DNA from: Bacteroidales bacterium UBA4345 | Lineage (GTDB): Bacteria; Bacteroidota; Bacteroidia; Bacteroidales; Paludibacteraceae | DNA length: 64,000 nt | NCBI GenBank assembly: GCA_002396385.1 | Contig: DGTD01000108.1 | Span: forward strand, 1 to 64,000 | Reading direction: 5' to 3' | Part shown: positions 18,378 through 26,145 of the stretch, piece by piece | Numbering within the stretch: position 1 is the stretch's first letter | How the letters are laid out: each line of letters begins with the position of its first letter | Program-made: the position numbers and the translations under genes | Notes under the pieces: generated by a model | What the model saw: only the letters and a program-made list of their open reading frames with translations | What the model was told of the DNA's origin: nothing | Database searches by the model: none

Positions 18378-20303
18378 TTACTCCTCACTCATTTTCTGCA
18401 GCAGGTCGCGGTAGGCGTTAAACACCTTCGCGCGACTTAGAAAACCGACATAAATTTTTGACTTTTTCTTCACCACAGCCAGATTCCAGGCTTTGGTATA
18501 TGCGAATTTTTTCATGATTTCGTCAACCGAGTCACCGCAGAATTCCTTGATGCGTTCCATCTCTTCCTCTTTCTGGTTGGCCGAAATGGTGTGTCCCTTT
18601 TTCTCCATTTCGGCGTGTTTTGCGGCAATTTCAGCTTCCACCTCGTTTTTCTTCGAGGTGTTTTCCACGTAAATGAGAGCCGAGGCCCCCGTCATCAGTT
18701 GCTCTACCTTCAGCGTTTTGTAGTATTCGGGCTGGAACATAACGTTCCTGATGTCGTTGATGGTGAGAATACCTTTCAAGACATTATCTTCAACTACCGG
18801 GAAGATGTTTCGGTTCGACTTTTTGATGATGTTGACCACATCGCCCAAACTCATTTTAGGCTTGATGGTGACCAAGTCTTTGTCGATCAGGTCGTCTATG
18901 TTCAGCATCATCTGCACATTTTTATCGATATGGTGGGTGTAGAGTTCCCCCTTTTGTGCCAAACGCATAGCATAGAGGCTGTGTGGCTCAAACGTCCTGA
19001 TGGTGATGTAGGCCGTTACGGCTACAGTCATAATACTGATGAACAATCCGTAACCACCCGTAATTTCGGCTATAAGGAAAGTGCTGGTCAGGGGTGCGTG
19101 CATGACGCCCGCCATGACGCCCGCCATACCCGCCAATGCGAAATTCTTGGTCGGTAGGTTGGTGATGTGCAGGTGGTTGATGATGGAGGCGGTGATGAAG
19201 CCCGACACGCAGCCCATAAACAGGCTTGGAGCGAAAATACCTCCGGTACCTCCGCTCCCGTTGGTGGCAGCCGTCGCAAAAATCTTGAAAAAGACGATGA
19301 GCAGGCAGAACAGGCACAGCATCCAGAAATTCTCCCGGAACTCGTAGAAAACGCTCGAGTCGGTTATCGATTGCGAGTCTCCGTTAATCAGGCTGGAAAT
19401 GGTGTCGTAGCCTTCGCCGTAGAGGGGAGGAATGAAGAAGATGAGCAGGCTTAGCATGCTGCCACCTACCACCAATTTTTTCCACCGTCTGTTTATATTG
19501 CGGAAAAAAGTCTCGAGTTTGTTGCTCCCTCTTACAAAGTAGAGCGATACAAAACCGCACACAATACCTTCCAGTACGTAATAGGGTATGTTTTTGGGTA
19601 TAATGCTTACTGTTGTGTCGAATGCGAACTGGCTTTCGGTGCCCGATATGAAGAAGGTGATGACCGTGGCGGTAATGGCGGTGACGATGAGCGGCACAAT
19701 GGAGGCCATTGTCAGGTCAAGCATCAATACTTCAAGGGTAAACAGTACACCTGTGATGGGCGCCTTAAAGATGCCCGCAACTGCTCCTGTGGCACCACAG
19801 CCAACCAGCAGCATCAGTTTTTTTTGGTCTAGGCGGAACATCTTGCCTAAGTTCGAACCTATGGCTGACCCCGTCAGTACTATGGGGGCCTCTGCTCCGA
19901 CCGAACCACCGAAGCCGATGGTGAGGGAACTGGCTACTACCGACGACCACATGTTGTGGGCCTTTATTATGGCCTTGTTGCGTGAAATGGCGTACATGAT
20001 TTTTGTGACACCATGGCTGATGTCGTCTTTTACCACGTACTTGACAAACGAACTGGCTAAGATGATGCCGACTATTGGGGTTGCTAGAAAAAGGTAGTTC
20101 AAATTACCCGCACTGAAGGCGGTGTTCACCCAGTGGTGGAGCGCCTCGACTATCGACTTCAAGATGGCTGCGGCTATGGCACAGCCTATTCCTACTAAAA
20201 TAGACAGGAATATGACCAACTGCTTGTCGCTGATATGCGTCTGGCACCAATGGAACAGCTTAATCCATGTGCGTGTCGTCTTTGTAATGATACCCTTTAT
20301 CAT
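18378..20303 (-). CDS. ClC-family chloride channel or Cl-/H+ antiporter with C-terminal CBS domains
   Basis: I choose the ATG at 20303 (641 residues); the frame extends only to a GTG at 20318. About ten hydrophobic segments carry ClC landmarks: HGVTKIMYAI at the position of the usual GSGIP motif, GGSVGAEAPIVL (GREGP equivalent, gating-type glutamate retained) and GGIFAPSLFMG (GxFxP). The cytoplasmic tail holds a first CBS domain (about residues 450-515, FPVVEDNVLKGILTINDI). A second is interrupted by a highly charged stretch of about 45 residues (KKNEVEAEIAAKHAEMEKK) before it resumes with TKAWNLAVVKKKSKIYVGF. A likely minus-strand -7 box, TAACTTTG (plus 20333-20340), lies upstream. Confidence 0.9.
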   Translation of the reverse strand: MIKGIITKTTRTWIKLFHWCQTHISDKQLVIFLSILVGIGCAIAAAILKSIVEALHHWVNTAFSAGNLNYLFLATPIVGIILASSFVKYVVKDDISHGVTKIMYAISRNKAIIKAHNMWSSVVASSLTIGFGGSVGAEAPIVLTGSAIGSNLGKMFRLDQKKLMLLVGCGATGAVAGIFKAPITGVLFTLEVLMLDLTMASIVPLIVTAITATVITFFISGTESQFAFDTTVSIIPKNIPYYVLEGIVCGFVSLYFVRGSNKLETFFRNINRRWKKLVVGGSMLSLLIFFIPPLYGEGYDTISSLINGDSQSITDSSVFYEFRENFWMLCLFCLLIVFFKIFATAATNGSGGTGGIFAPSLFMGCVSGFITASIINHLHITNLPTKNFALAGMAGVMAGVMHAPLTSTFLIAEITGGYGLFISIMTVAVTAYITIRTFEPHSLYAMRLAQKGELYTHHIDKNVQMMLNIDDLIDKDLVTIKPKMSLGDVVNIIKKSNRNIFPVVEDNVLKGILTINDIRNVMFQPEYYKTLKVEQLMTGASALIYVENTSKKNEVEAEIAAKHAEMEKKGHTISANQKEEEMERIKEFCGDSVDEIMKKFAYTKAWNLAVVKKKSKIYVGFLSRAKVFNAYRDLLQKMSEE

Positions 20304-20413
20304 CTTTTCTTTTCCCACTCTAAATCAAATTACAAAGTTAGTCTTTATATTTTGCCCAAACCCTTTAATCAGCGTTTTTTTTCAGATAGATGTTTTTCTT
20401 GGACCATTATCTC

Positions 20414-20421
20414 TATATTTG
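20414..20421 (+). promoter_or_regulatory. -7 box upstream of xth
   Basis: An exact TATATTTG match to TAnnTTTG lies 24 bases before the xth ATG. No well-spaced -33 TTTG is visible (the nearest TTG is 12 bases upstream). Confidence 0.4.
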
Positions 20422-20445
20422 TGTCGTATTTAAATAGTTTGATTT

Positions 20446-21204
20446 ATGTTGAAACTAATATCTTGGAATGTGAACGGACTCCGGGCCTGTATGGGCAAGG
20501 ATTTTGAAAAATCGTTCCAACAACTCGATGCCGACTTTTTCTGCCTGCAGGAAACAAAAATGCAGGCCGGACAGTTAGACCTTGCTTTCCCTGGATATGA
20601 GTCGTATTGGAATTATGCGGAAAAGAAGGGCTACTCAGGTACTGCCATCTTCACCAAACACCATCCGTTAAGCGTTTCTTACGGGATGGGGGTGGACGAG
20701 CACGACCACGAGGGGCGCGTTATAACTCTCGAACTGGAACAGTTCTATCTGGTTACTGTCTATACGCCTAACTCGCAGGAAGAGTTGCGCCGGTTGGACT
20801 ACCGGATGAGGTGGGAAGACGATTTTAAGGTTTTCCTGAAAAAGTTGGAAGAGAGGAAACCGGTGGTTGTATGTGGTGATATGAACGTGGCACACCAGGA
20901 GATTGACCTGAAAAATCCGAAAACAAATCGCAGAAACGCTGGCTTTACCGATGAGGAAAGAGAAAAAATGACCAATTTGTTGAATAGCGGGTTTACCGAC
21001 ACCTTCCGTTTCTTCCATCCCAATTTAAAGGATGCCTACAGTTGGTGGAGCTACCGCTTCAGGGCTCGTGAGAAGAATACGGGGTGGCGTATCGACTATT
21101 TCCTTTCCTCGAAGTCGATTGATGACAAACTGGTCGGGGCGGAAATCCATAATGAGATTTTGGGTTCTGACCATTGCCCGGTTGAACTGACCCTCAATTT
21201 CTAA
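20446..21204 (+). CDS. xth: Exodeoxyribonuclease III (AP endonuclease)
   Basis: A 252-residue enzyme of the exonuclease III family, which cuts DNA at abasic sites and removes 3' blocking groups in base-excision repair. The family motifs are complete: LISWNVNGLRA at the N terminus, LQETKMQ with the metal-binding glutamate, GDMNVAHQEIDL, RIDYFLSS, and the C-terminal GSDHCPVELTL with the catalytic Asp-His. It stands alone between divergent and convergent neighbours. Confidence 0.95.
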   Translation: MLKLISWNVNGLRACMGKDFEKSFQQLDADFFCLQETKMQAGQLDLAFPGYESYWNYAEKKGYSGTAIFTKHHPLSVSYGMGVDEHDHEGRVITLELEQFYLVTVYTPNSQEELRRLDYRMRWEDDFKVFLKKLEERKPVVVCGDMNVAHQEIDLKNPKTNRRNAGFTDEEREKMTNLLNSGFTDTFRFFHPNLKDAYSWWSYRFRAREKNTGWRIDYFLSSKSIDDKLVGAEIHNEILGSDHCPVELTLNF

Positions 21205-21230
21205 CAATTATTAATGGTGCAAAACAAATA

Positions 21231-21253
21231 AAGGGCGCAGCAGATGCGCCCTT
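21231..21253. terminator. Bidirectional terminator between xth and the DUF5362 genes
   Basis: The arms AAGGGCGCA and TGCGCCCTT pair perfectly around a 5-base loop, between two convergent stop codons. Confidence 0.75.
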
Positions 21254-21270
21254 GTCTTATTCGCAACTTA

Positions 21271-21741
21271 TTATTCTATAGCAGATAAGAAGCTGTTGAT
21301 TCCTACACTTGCTATTACGACGAAACCAATGAAAGCGACTGCAATGTAGATGATGCACAGAATGCCATAAAATTTGAACAGTCTGCGGAGTTCCTGCATG
21401 CCGGCGTGAAGTTCGTGCTCGTCGTTGCTCAACAACGCGGCCCTTGTTTTACTGCAATGCCTGAACATTTTGAGAGTTGGGTATAGCATTATGGCCGATA
21501 TAACAATATAGAAAATTCCGCCTATTATGCCGTAAAAATTACTCGTAATTGCTGAAATAATACCAGAGAGAAATGTGAAGCCTATGGAAATACTCTCTGT
21601 GATGGCTAGAAATTTAATCCATTTTGTAGTACTCAGCAAACTCTCTTTTGCCTTGTCGTTTATAATGAGTCCTTTTTTAGAGTCGTTGGCGTGTCCGTCT
21701 TTTTCGAGGAATACGTTGTCGACTGCAAGTTCTTTATCCAT
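21271..21741 (-). CDS. DUF5362-family membrane protein (second of a pair)
   Basis: 156 residues. After about 40 polar residues there are four hydrophobic segments, interrupted by the cytoplasmic-type segment MLYPTLKMFRHCSKTRAALLS and the helix ELRRLFKFYG. The core TTKWIKFLAI plus YPTLKMF plus RRLFKFYG matches the DUF5362 family as I know it from Bacteroidota. No biochemical function is known to me. It lies 18 bases after its paralogue at 21760-22278 and is probably cotranscribed with it. Confidence 0.75.
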   Translation of the reverse strand: MDKELAVDNVFLEKDGHANDSKKGLIINDKAKESLLSTTKWIKFLAITESISIGFTFLSGIISAITSNFYGIIGGIFYIVISAIMLYPTLKMFRHCSKTRAALLSNDEHELHAGMQELRRLFKFYGILCIIYIAVAFIGFVVIASVGINSFLSAIE

Positions 21742-21759
21742 ACGGTCTGTTTTTTTAGT

Positions 21760-22278
21760 TTAAAACCAATGCATTGTGGTAACGGCAGTGATGATGCCGA
21801 AGATTAAAATCACTCCTACGAACATAAGGCAAAGGGCAGTTATCCATCCGATATATTTGAAAAGCTTGCGCATTTCTTCAAAACCCTCGGCAAGCGTGTC
21901 GTCATCGTCGTTGGCAACAGCAGCCCTTGTCTTGCTGGAGTATTTAAACATTCTAAGTGTCGGATACAGTATAAAGAGAGCCATTAACCCGAAGGTGAAA
22001 ATAATGGAAGTACCTCCATAAACAGCTGAACTCCCCAATGAACTACCCATGGCTTCTAGCGCTGAAAGTGAAGATGTAAGGCCGTAGGCCATACTCAAAC
22101 CGAATAACAGGCTGATGGCTAAAAGAATGCAGGTTAATACAGCCAGAAATTTCACCCATTTTGTGGTGCCAATCAGGCAGTCTTTTGTCTCTTCTGTTAC
22201 AATTAGTACGTCTTTGTTGCCAAACAGGTCGGTCTGTGGTTCGTTGAAAACCATGTCTTCTGCAGTATTGTTCTCCAT
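21760..22278 (-). CDS. DUF5362-family membrane protein (first of a pair)
   Basis: 172 residues and a clear paralogue of the next gene: GTTKWVKFLAVL, YPTLRMFKYSSKTRAAV and EMRKLFKYIGW are shared at the same spacing. Four hydrophobic segments are visible, preceded by a polar N-terminal tail. The loop between the first two contains a Ser/Gly/Ala-rich stretch absent from the paralogue. Function unknown. A well-formed promoter lies 39-68 bases upstream. Confidence 0.75.
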   Translation of the reverse strand: MENNTAEDMVFNEPQTDLFGNKDVLIVTEETKDCLIGTTKWVKFLAVLTCILLAISLLFGLSMAYGLTSSLSALEAMGSSLGSSAVYGGTSIIFTFGLMALFILYPTLRMFKYSSKTRAAVANDDDDTLAEGFEEMRKLFKYIGWITALCLMFVGVILIFGIITAVTTMHWF

Positions 22279-22316
22279 TTTGCAAGTGATTTGTTAATGA
22301 ATAGATTTTAGATATA

Positions 22317-22346
22317 CAAAGATAGTGGATTTATTGATAAAACAAA
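22317..22346 (-). promoter_or_regulatory. Promoter of the DUF5362 gene pair
   Basis: On the minus strand TTTG (plus 22343-22346) is followed after 18 bases by TATCTTTG (plus 22317-22324). Both boxes match the Bacteroidota consensus exactly. Confidence 0.65.
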
Positions 22347-22362
22347 TCTTTCGGAAAGGAGA

Positions 22363-23706
22363 TCAACTCTTTGTCTTCATTTTCCATCTTGTTATCATAA
22401 TGGCGGCTACGGTACCCAGTCCGATAATGAAGCCCAACCATATTCCGCTTATCCCCATACCAAACTTCACGGCGACAAGGTAACTGAACGGAAGGTTTAA
22501 CACCAGATAGCAGAACGTACAGATGTACATAGGAACCTTGACGTCGGCTATGCCCCGCAGGGCTCCGATGCTGACCGCCTGCATTCCGTCAGATATTTGG
22601 TAAACGGCGGCAAACAGTAGCAACACCGATGCAGTTTCTATCACCTCGGCGTCGGCCGTAAATAGCGAAGGTATGAGGTTGTGCCCCATAGCCAGCATAA
22701 GTGCGCAACAGCAGCTGTAACAAAAACCGAGTTGCAGGGCGGCATTCCCGGCCTTCTTGACACCTTTCTTGTTCCCCATGCCTTTTTGGTGCGCCACGCA
22801 GATGGTCGTGCCCGACGATATGCCGGTCACCATCATAAAAGTCAGGCTCGACATGTTCATGGCAATCTCGTGCCCAGCCAGGGCTGCGGCTCCAAACCAG
22901 CCGGCCATAATGGCACTGCAACTGAAAGCGAGGCATTCGATAAACATTTGCCCACCAATGGGCAGGCCTACGGCACCCAGCTTCTTCATTTCTTTCCATT
23001 TGAGCGTGTTTAGCTTGAAAAAGAAGAAGTGACGCCATAAATTGCTCTTGTAACGGAACAGCAGAAGGTAGCTGACGGGCATTGCCAAACGTGCTATCAG
23101 GGTGGCTATACCCGCCCCTAATACGCCTAAGTTAGGGAAACCGCATTTGCCGAATATTAAAAGGTAGTTCAATACTACGTTAAGCAGACAACACGCAAGG
23201 GTTATGTTCATCGAGTAGCGCGTGTTGCCCAAACCTTCGAGGTATTGCTTGAACGCTAAAAATACCACATAGGGTATTAGCGAAACCACCATTACCTGGT
23301 AGTAGGGAATGGCCAGTCGCCAAACAGCCTCGTCTTGCCCCAGGTGTGGCATCGCATAGCTGAAAAACCACATGATGCTGCCTACAGCGGCCGATGCGAG
23401 GACGTCGACCAACAGCGAGTTGGCAAACTGTTCGCTGGCGTAACGGTGGCGGCCGGCTGCGAAACTGGAGCCGATGAGGGGCGTTGAACCGAAGGTGATG
23501 CCCTGTATTAAGACAAAACCAACAATGAATATGGCGTTACCGAATGCAACGGCGGCTAATTCGTTCTTGCCTAAACGGCCTACCATTAGCGTGTCGCTCA
23601 ACATTACAATCGCATTGCCTAGCTGCGACAACATGATGGGTAGTGCCAATAGCAGCGTTTTTTTGTAATGGGAACGGTAGGTTTGGTAACTGTACTTGAA
23701 TTTCAC
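22363..23706 (-). CDS. MATE-family multidrug/metabolite exporter
   Basis: A 447-residue inner-membrane protein with twelve predicted hydrophobic segments in two similar halves. Each half begins with the MATE-type pattern: ALPIMLSQLGNAIVMLSDTLMVGRLG near residue 17 and GLPIGGQMFIECLAFS near residue 248. It also has GHEIAMNMSSL and GISSGTTICVAHQKG. MATE proteins export cationic drugs or metabolites using a Na+ or H+ gradient; the substrate here is unknown. The frame begins with GTG at 23706, and the next in-frame ATG is only at residue 25. A purine-rich AGGAGAG about nine bases upstream supports the GTG start. Confidence 0.9.
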   Translation of the reverse strand: MKFKYSYQTYRSHYKKTLLLALPIMLSQLGNAIVMLSDTLMVGRLGKNELAAVAFGNAIFIVGFVLIQGITFGSTPLIGSSFAAGRHRYASEQFANSLLVDVLASAAVGSIMWFFSYAMPHLGQDEAVWRLAIPYYQVMVVSLIPYVVFLAFKQYLEGLGNTRYSMNITLACCLLNVVLNYLLIFGKCGFPNLGVLGAGIATLIARLAMPVSYLLLFRYKSNLWRHFFFFKLNTLKWKEMKKLGAVGLPIGGQMFIECLAFSCSAIMAGWFGAAALAGHEIAMNMSSLTFMMVTGISSGTTICVAHQKGMGNKKGVKKAGNAALQLGFCYSCCCALMLAMGHNLIPSLFTADAEVIETASVLLLFAAVYQISDGMQAVSIGALRGIADVKVPMYICTFCYLVLNLPFSYLVAVKFGMGISGIWLGFIIGLGTVAAIMITRWKMKTKS

Positions 23707-23734
23707 TATTTGTCTCTCCTCTGTTTTCTGTCTT

Positions 23735-23742
23735 ACAAAATT
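23735..23742 (-). promoter_or_regulatory. -7 box upstream of the MATE gene
   Basis: On the minus strand TAATTTTG (exact TAnnTTTG; plus 23736-23743 within one base) lies just downstream of the terminator-like hairpin and about 30 bases before the GTG start. No matching -33 box is visible. Confidence 0.35.
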
Positions 23743-23747
23743 ACAAC

Positions 23748-23820
23748 AAAAAATCCGGAACTGTCTGCTCCGGATTTTTATCCCTTTTCAGGGAAAAAGA
23801 AACTTTGTTTCACAACAAAG
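23748..23820 (-). terminator. Terminator-like hairpin plus two small hairpins upstream of the MATE gene
   Basis: Nearest the gene, the arms AAAAAATCCGGA and TCCGGATTTTT (23748-23759, 23769-23779) form a stem with T-runs on both strands, as in an intrinsic terminator. Upstream of it on the minus strand are TCCC/GGGA (about 23780-23795) and a perfect CTTTGTT/AACAAAG hairpin with a TCAC loop (23803-23820). The group ends about 40 bases before the MATE start. It could stop transcription from the right or act as an attenuating leader. Confidence 0.5.
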
Positions 23821-24470
23821 AATCTCAATGGATATAGTATATTTATATAATAGGGTCAAATTTGGTAGTGAGTCACTTCTCGTTTCTCACACTGCAATAT
23901 TAGCCCTATTCCTGATTTTTTGTGTGGAGTTATTAAAAAAAGATGTGGATGTTTTCTGCGTGACCTGACATTCCTGCTAATGTGCCTGATGTGCACTTTT
24001 TTGAATAGTCTGGTTATTCTACAGCTTTGACAATTAAATATTTGGTTTTCTTTTGTGTGGTTTAATCGCCGAAAAAATCCACAATATTCGATGCTTTTTT
24101 TTTAGTGTTGAAAGAACTTTTTTTATTAGCCAACCATTTCCTTGAATCTTTTTGCAGGCTGGTACACTCTTTTGGAAAACGTATGTTGCCAGAGGGGAAA
24201 AGTGGTGTTTGAATGGCTTCGGAAGTGAAAAACTTCCGCAGTTTGCCTCTTGCCCGAAAAAGTGGTTTATGTGCTCTTTTGCCTTCACAAAGGGTCCGTA
24301 ACAGCACCTGTTGCGTTTCTAGAAAACACCAACTTGCTGTATCTTCCGAACCCTGTGTGTGGACATTTCATGTCGTGCCATCGGGCATAACCATTTTCAA
24401 ACGTCAAATCATCCTGCACAGGAGGCGCGTGCCCCTTCGGCTTTGTTCCCATAAAAGGGCGTCGCAAATA
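23821..24470. other. Gene-poor region with no recognisable feature
   Basis: About 650 bases. Several short overlapping frames exist on both strands (for example a 60-codon minus frame at 24285-24467 and 81-84-codon minus frames at 24034-24307). None has a signal peptide, a recognisable domain or a convincing promoter and start. The right half (24180-24460) is noticeably richer in G+C than the left half and contains complementary GC-rich segments (GCCCC near 24431 and GGGC near 24457). It may be a decayed gene, a repeat fragment or a noncoding RNA. Confidence 0.4.
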
Positions 24471-24473
24471 ATA

Positions 24474-24505
24474 AAAGAGGGCATACCGTCAAGATATACC
24501 CTCTT
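24474..24505 (-). terminator. Terminator of the lipoprotein gene 24527-25084
   Basis: The arms AAAGAGGGCATA and TATACCCTCTTT pair with one mismatch, 22 bases past the stop on the minus strand, and lead into TTTTATTATTT. Confidence 0.7.
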
Positions 24506-24526
24506 TAATTATAAGTCGGAATAAAC

Positions 24527-25084
24527 TTATTGTTCAGTAGTGGCAACAACAGGTTCAGGCTTTATCGCCAAAGCCGATTTTACGATGCCGCTGAATTTTA
24601 CAGCCTCGCCAGCAGCGTTTATAGCCGTAGCGTCGAGGTTGAGGTCTCCATAACGGTTGTTGCTGTTGACCCAGCCAATAGTACCCGTCAAAGCGTAGTT
24701 GATAATAGTCAGAGAGTCGTGACTGTTTGGCTTTGTGGTATAGGTGTAAGTTGCGTAACTGCTGTCGAGCATTGTATAGTTACCGACGCCGTCGCCGCTA
24801 ATGAGCGAAGTAAGCCTCCAAACGCCATTGCCAATGGTAACTTGGCTGTTGATGGTGGTAACCTTGGTAATGCTGTCGTAGGTCATGTCAGACCACGTCA
24901 TATTCACCATACGCTGTGGACTATAAATAATAGAGTCTGAAACGCCATCGTGGGCGGTAACATGCATTTGCCATTGTCCACCTACAGTGACGAAGGTGTA
25001 TGAATATGTGCTGTCGCCATCGTCGCTACACGAACTCAGCAGTATTGCGCTTATTGCAGAAATTAATAGAAGTATCTTTTTCAT
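24527..25084 (-). CDS. Small exported lipoprotein of unknown function
   Basis: I start at the ATG at 25084, which opens directly into a lipoprotein signal peptide (MKKILLLISAISAILLSSC); the frame extends upstream to 25114. The mature protein has about 165 residues, begins with CSDDGDS, a common surface-lipoprotein tether style in Bacteroidota, and is rich in Thr, Ser and Tyr with alternating hydrophobic residues. That suggests an all-beta fold, perhaps lipocalin/calycin-like, but I recognise no family. A minus-strand -7 box TATATTTG (plus 25112-25119) lies about 30 bases upstream, and a terminator follows, so it is probably a single-gene unit. Confidence 0.7.
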   Translation of the reverse strand: MKKILLLISAISAILLSSCSDDGDSTYSYTFVTVGGQWQMHVTAHDGVSDSIIYSPQRMVNMTWSDMTYDSITKVTTINSQVTIGNGVWRLTSLISGDGVGNYTMLDSSYATYTYTTKPNSHDSLTIINYALTGTIGWVNSNNRYGDLNLDATAINAAGEAVKFSGIVKSALAIKPEPVVATTEQ

Positions 25085-25281
25085 AAGATTTTTGGAGTGT
25101 TTTATATCTTGCAAATATATAAAAAGAAATGGAATAGTGCCTCCTTTTCGTTAAAAATCGCACTTTTGTTTGTTTTTTTGTGTTTCCCTTTTCTTTCTAA
25201 AGTTAAAGAGAAACGGCCCAGTGTGGTGTGGATGGAAGCCAATATTTGTCTGTAAATGATAGTTGCACCCTCTTTTTTTGC

Positions 25282-25289
25282 TAATTTTG
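25282..25289 (+). promoter_or_regulatory. -7 box upstream of the MORN-like gene
   Basis: Exact TAATTTTG, preceded 16 bases earlier by TTG (25263-25265) and followed about 60 bases later by the ATG at 25350. Confidence 0.4.
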
Positions 25290-25349
25290 CTTATTCTAAT
25301 TTTTTGTTTGGCATGGTTTTTATTGTGCTAAAATAAAACCGTTTTTATT

Positions 25350-26135
25350 ATGAGACAGATCCTTTTACTTCTTGCTGCCTGCTCGATTGCTGCGGGCGTT
25401 ATGGCTGCAGACCTCAACAAAACCGATAAAAAAGGCCGCAAACAAGGCGAATGGGTGAAAACCTACCAAAATGGCCATGTACAATACAAGGGGCATTTTG
25501 TTGACGACAAGCCAACGGGCACTTTCTTCCGCTATTATGAAACCGGAAAATTGCAGAGTGTGCAGGTCTACGATGCGGGTAACACTTCCGACGTGACTTT
25601 TTATGACCCCGACGGACAGACTGTTTCGACAGTCGGACATTTCGACGGCAAGGTGAAGGTGGGTGAGTGGAAGTACTTTTCTGCCGGTGAACTCGTTATG
25701 ACTGAAATTTATCTGAACGGACAGCGTCACGGTGTTGCCAAAAGCTACGCGAAAGGGGCTGTCATTGAAGAAACCCCTTATGTGAACGGACTTGCTAACG
25801 GTGTGCAAAAGAAATATTTGGAGAACGGAAAACTTTACTCTACTACCACCTATAAAAATGGCGTTATGGATGGGCCCTACCGCCTTTATGAGGGTAATGC
25901 CAATCCGGTGGAGGCCGGCCAGTTTAAAAACGGCAAAAGAAGCGGCGACTGGGAAGTCTATGACGAGACGGGGAAAAAGATAGATGGTACTTCGTACACA
26001 GGCGGAATCGCTAACGACGAAAAACAAAAACGAAAACAAAGCAGCGCACAATTCGACGAAAACCAAAAGGTTATTGATGCTGGAAAGTACGACGAACTTG
26101 ACAAACGCTTGAACGGCTCGCGTGCAAAACAATAA
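25350..26135 (+). CDS. Exported MORN-2 / YwqK-like repeat protein
   Basis: 261 residues with a signal peptide (MRQILLLLAACSIAAGVMA). The mature part is a series of about eight repeats of the MORN-2 type found in YwqK-like proteins. They take the form G.W..Y..G....G.F.DG.., for example GRKQGEWVKTYQNGHVQYKG, VGEWKYFSAGELVMTE, MDGPYRLYEG and SGDWEVYDETGKK. A Lys/Gln-rich tail ends the protein. Such repeats form extended beta structures; in some genomes the family is annotated as an antitoxin, but nothing next to this gene resembles a toxin. xseA starts 10 bases after its stop, so it probably leads the xseA-xseB transcript. Confidence 0.8.
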   Translation: MRQILLLLAACSIAAGVMAADLNKTDKKGRKQGEWVKTYQNGHVQYKGHFVDDKPTGTFFRYYETGKLQSVQVYDAGNTSDVTFYDPDGQTVSTVGHFDGKVKVGEWKYFSAGELVMTEIYLNGQRHGVAKSYAKGAVIEETPYVNGLANGVQKKYLENGKLYSTTTYKNGVMDGPYRLYEGNANPVEAGQFKNGKRSGDWEVYDETGKKIDGTSYTGGIANDEKQKRKQSSAQFDENQKVIDAGKYDELDKRLNGSRAKQ

Positions 26136-26145
26136 CCATAGGCCA

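Noticed and set aside
23696..23968. A 90-codon plus frame over the MATE upstream region
   Set aside because: It starts inside the MATE gene on the other strand and runs through a terminator hairpin; the codon content is random-like.
25350..26135. Toxin-antitoxin assignment for the YwqK-like gene
   Set aside because: No toxin-like neighbour exists; the gene is an exported MORN-type protein leading xseA and xseB.
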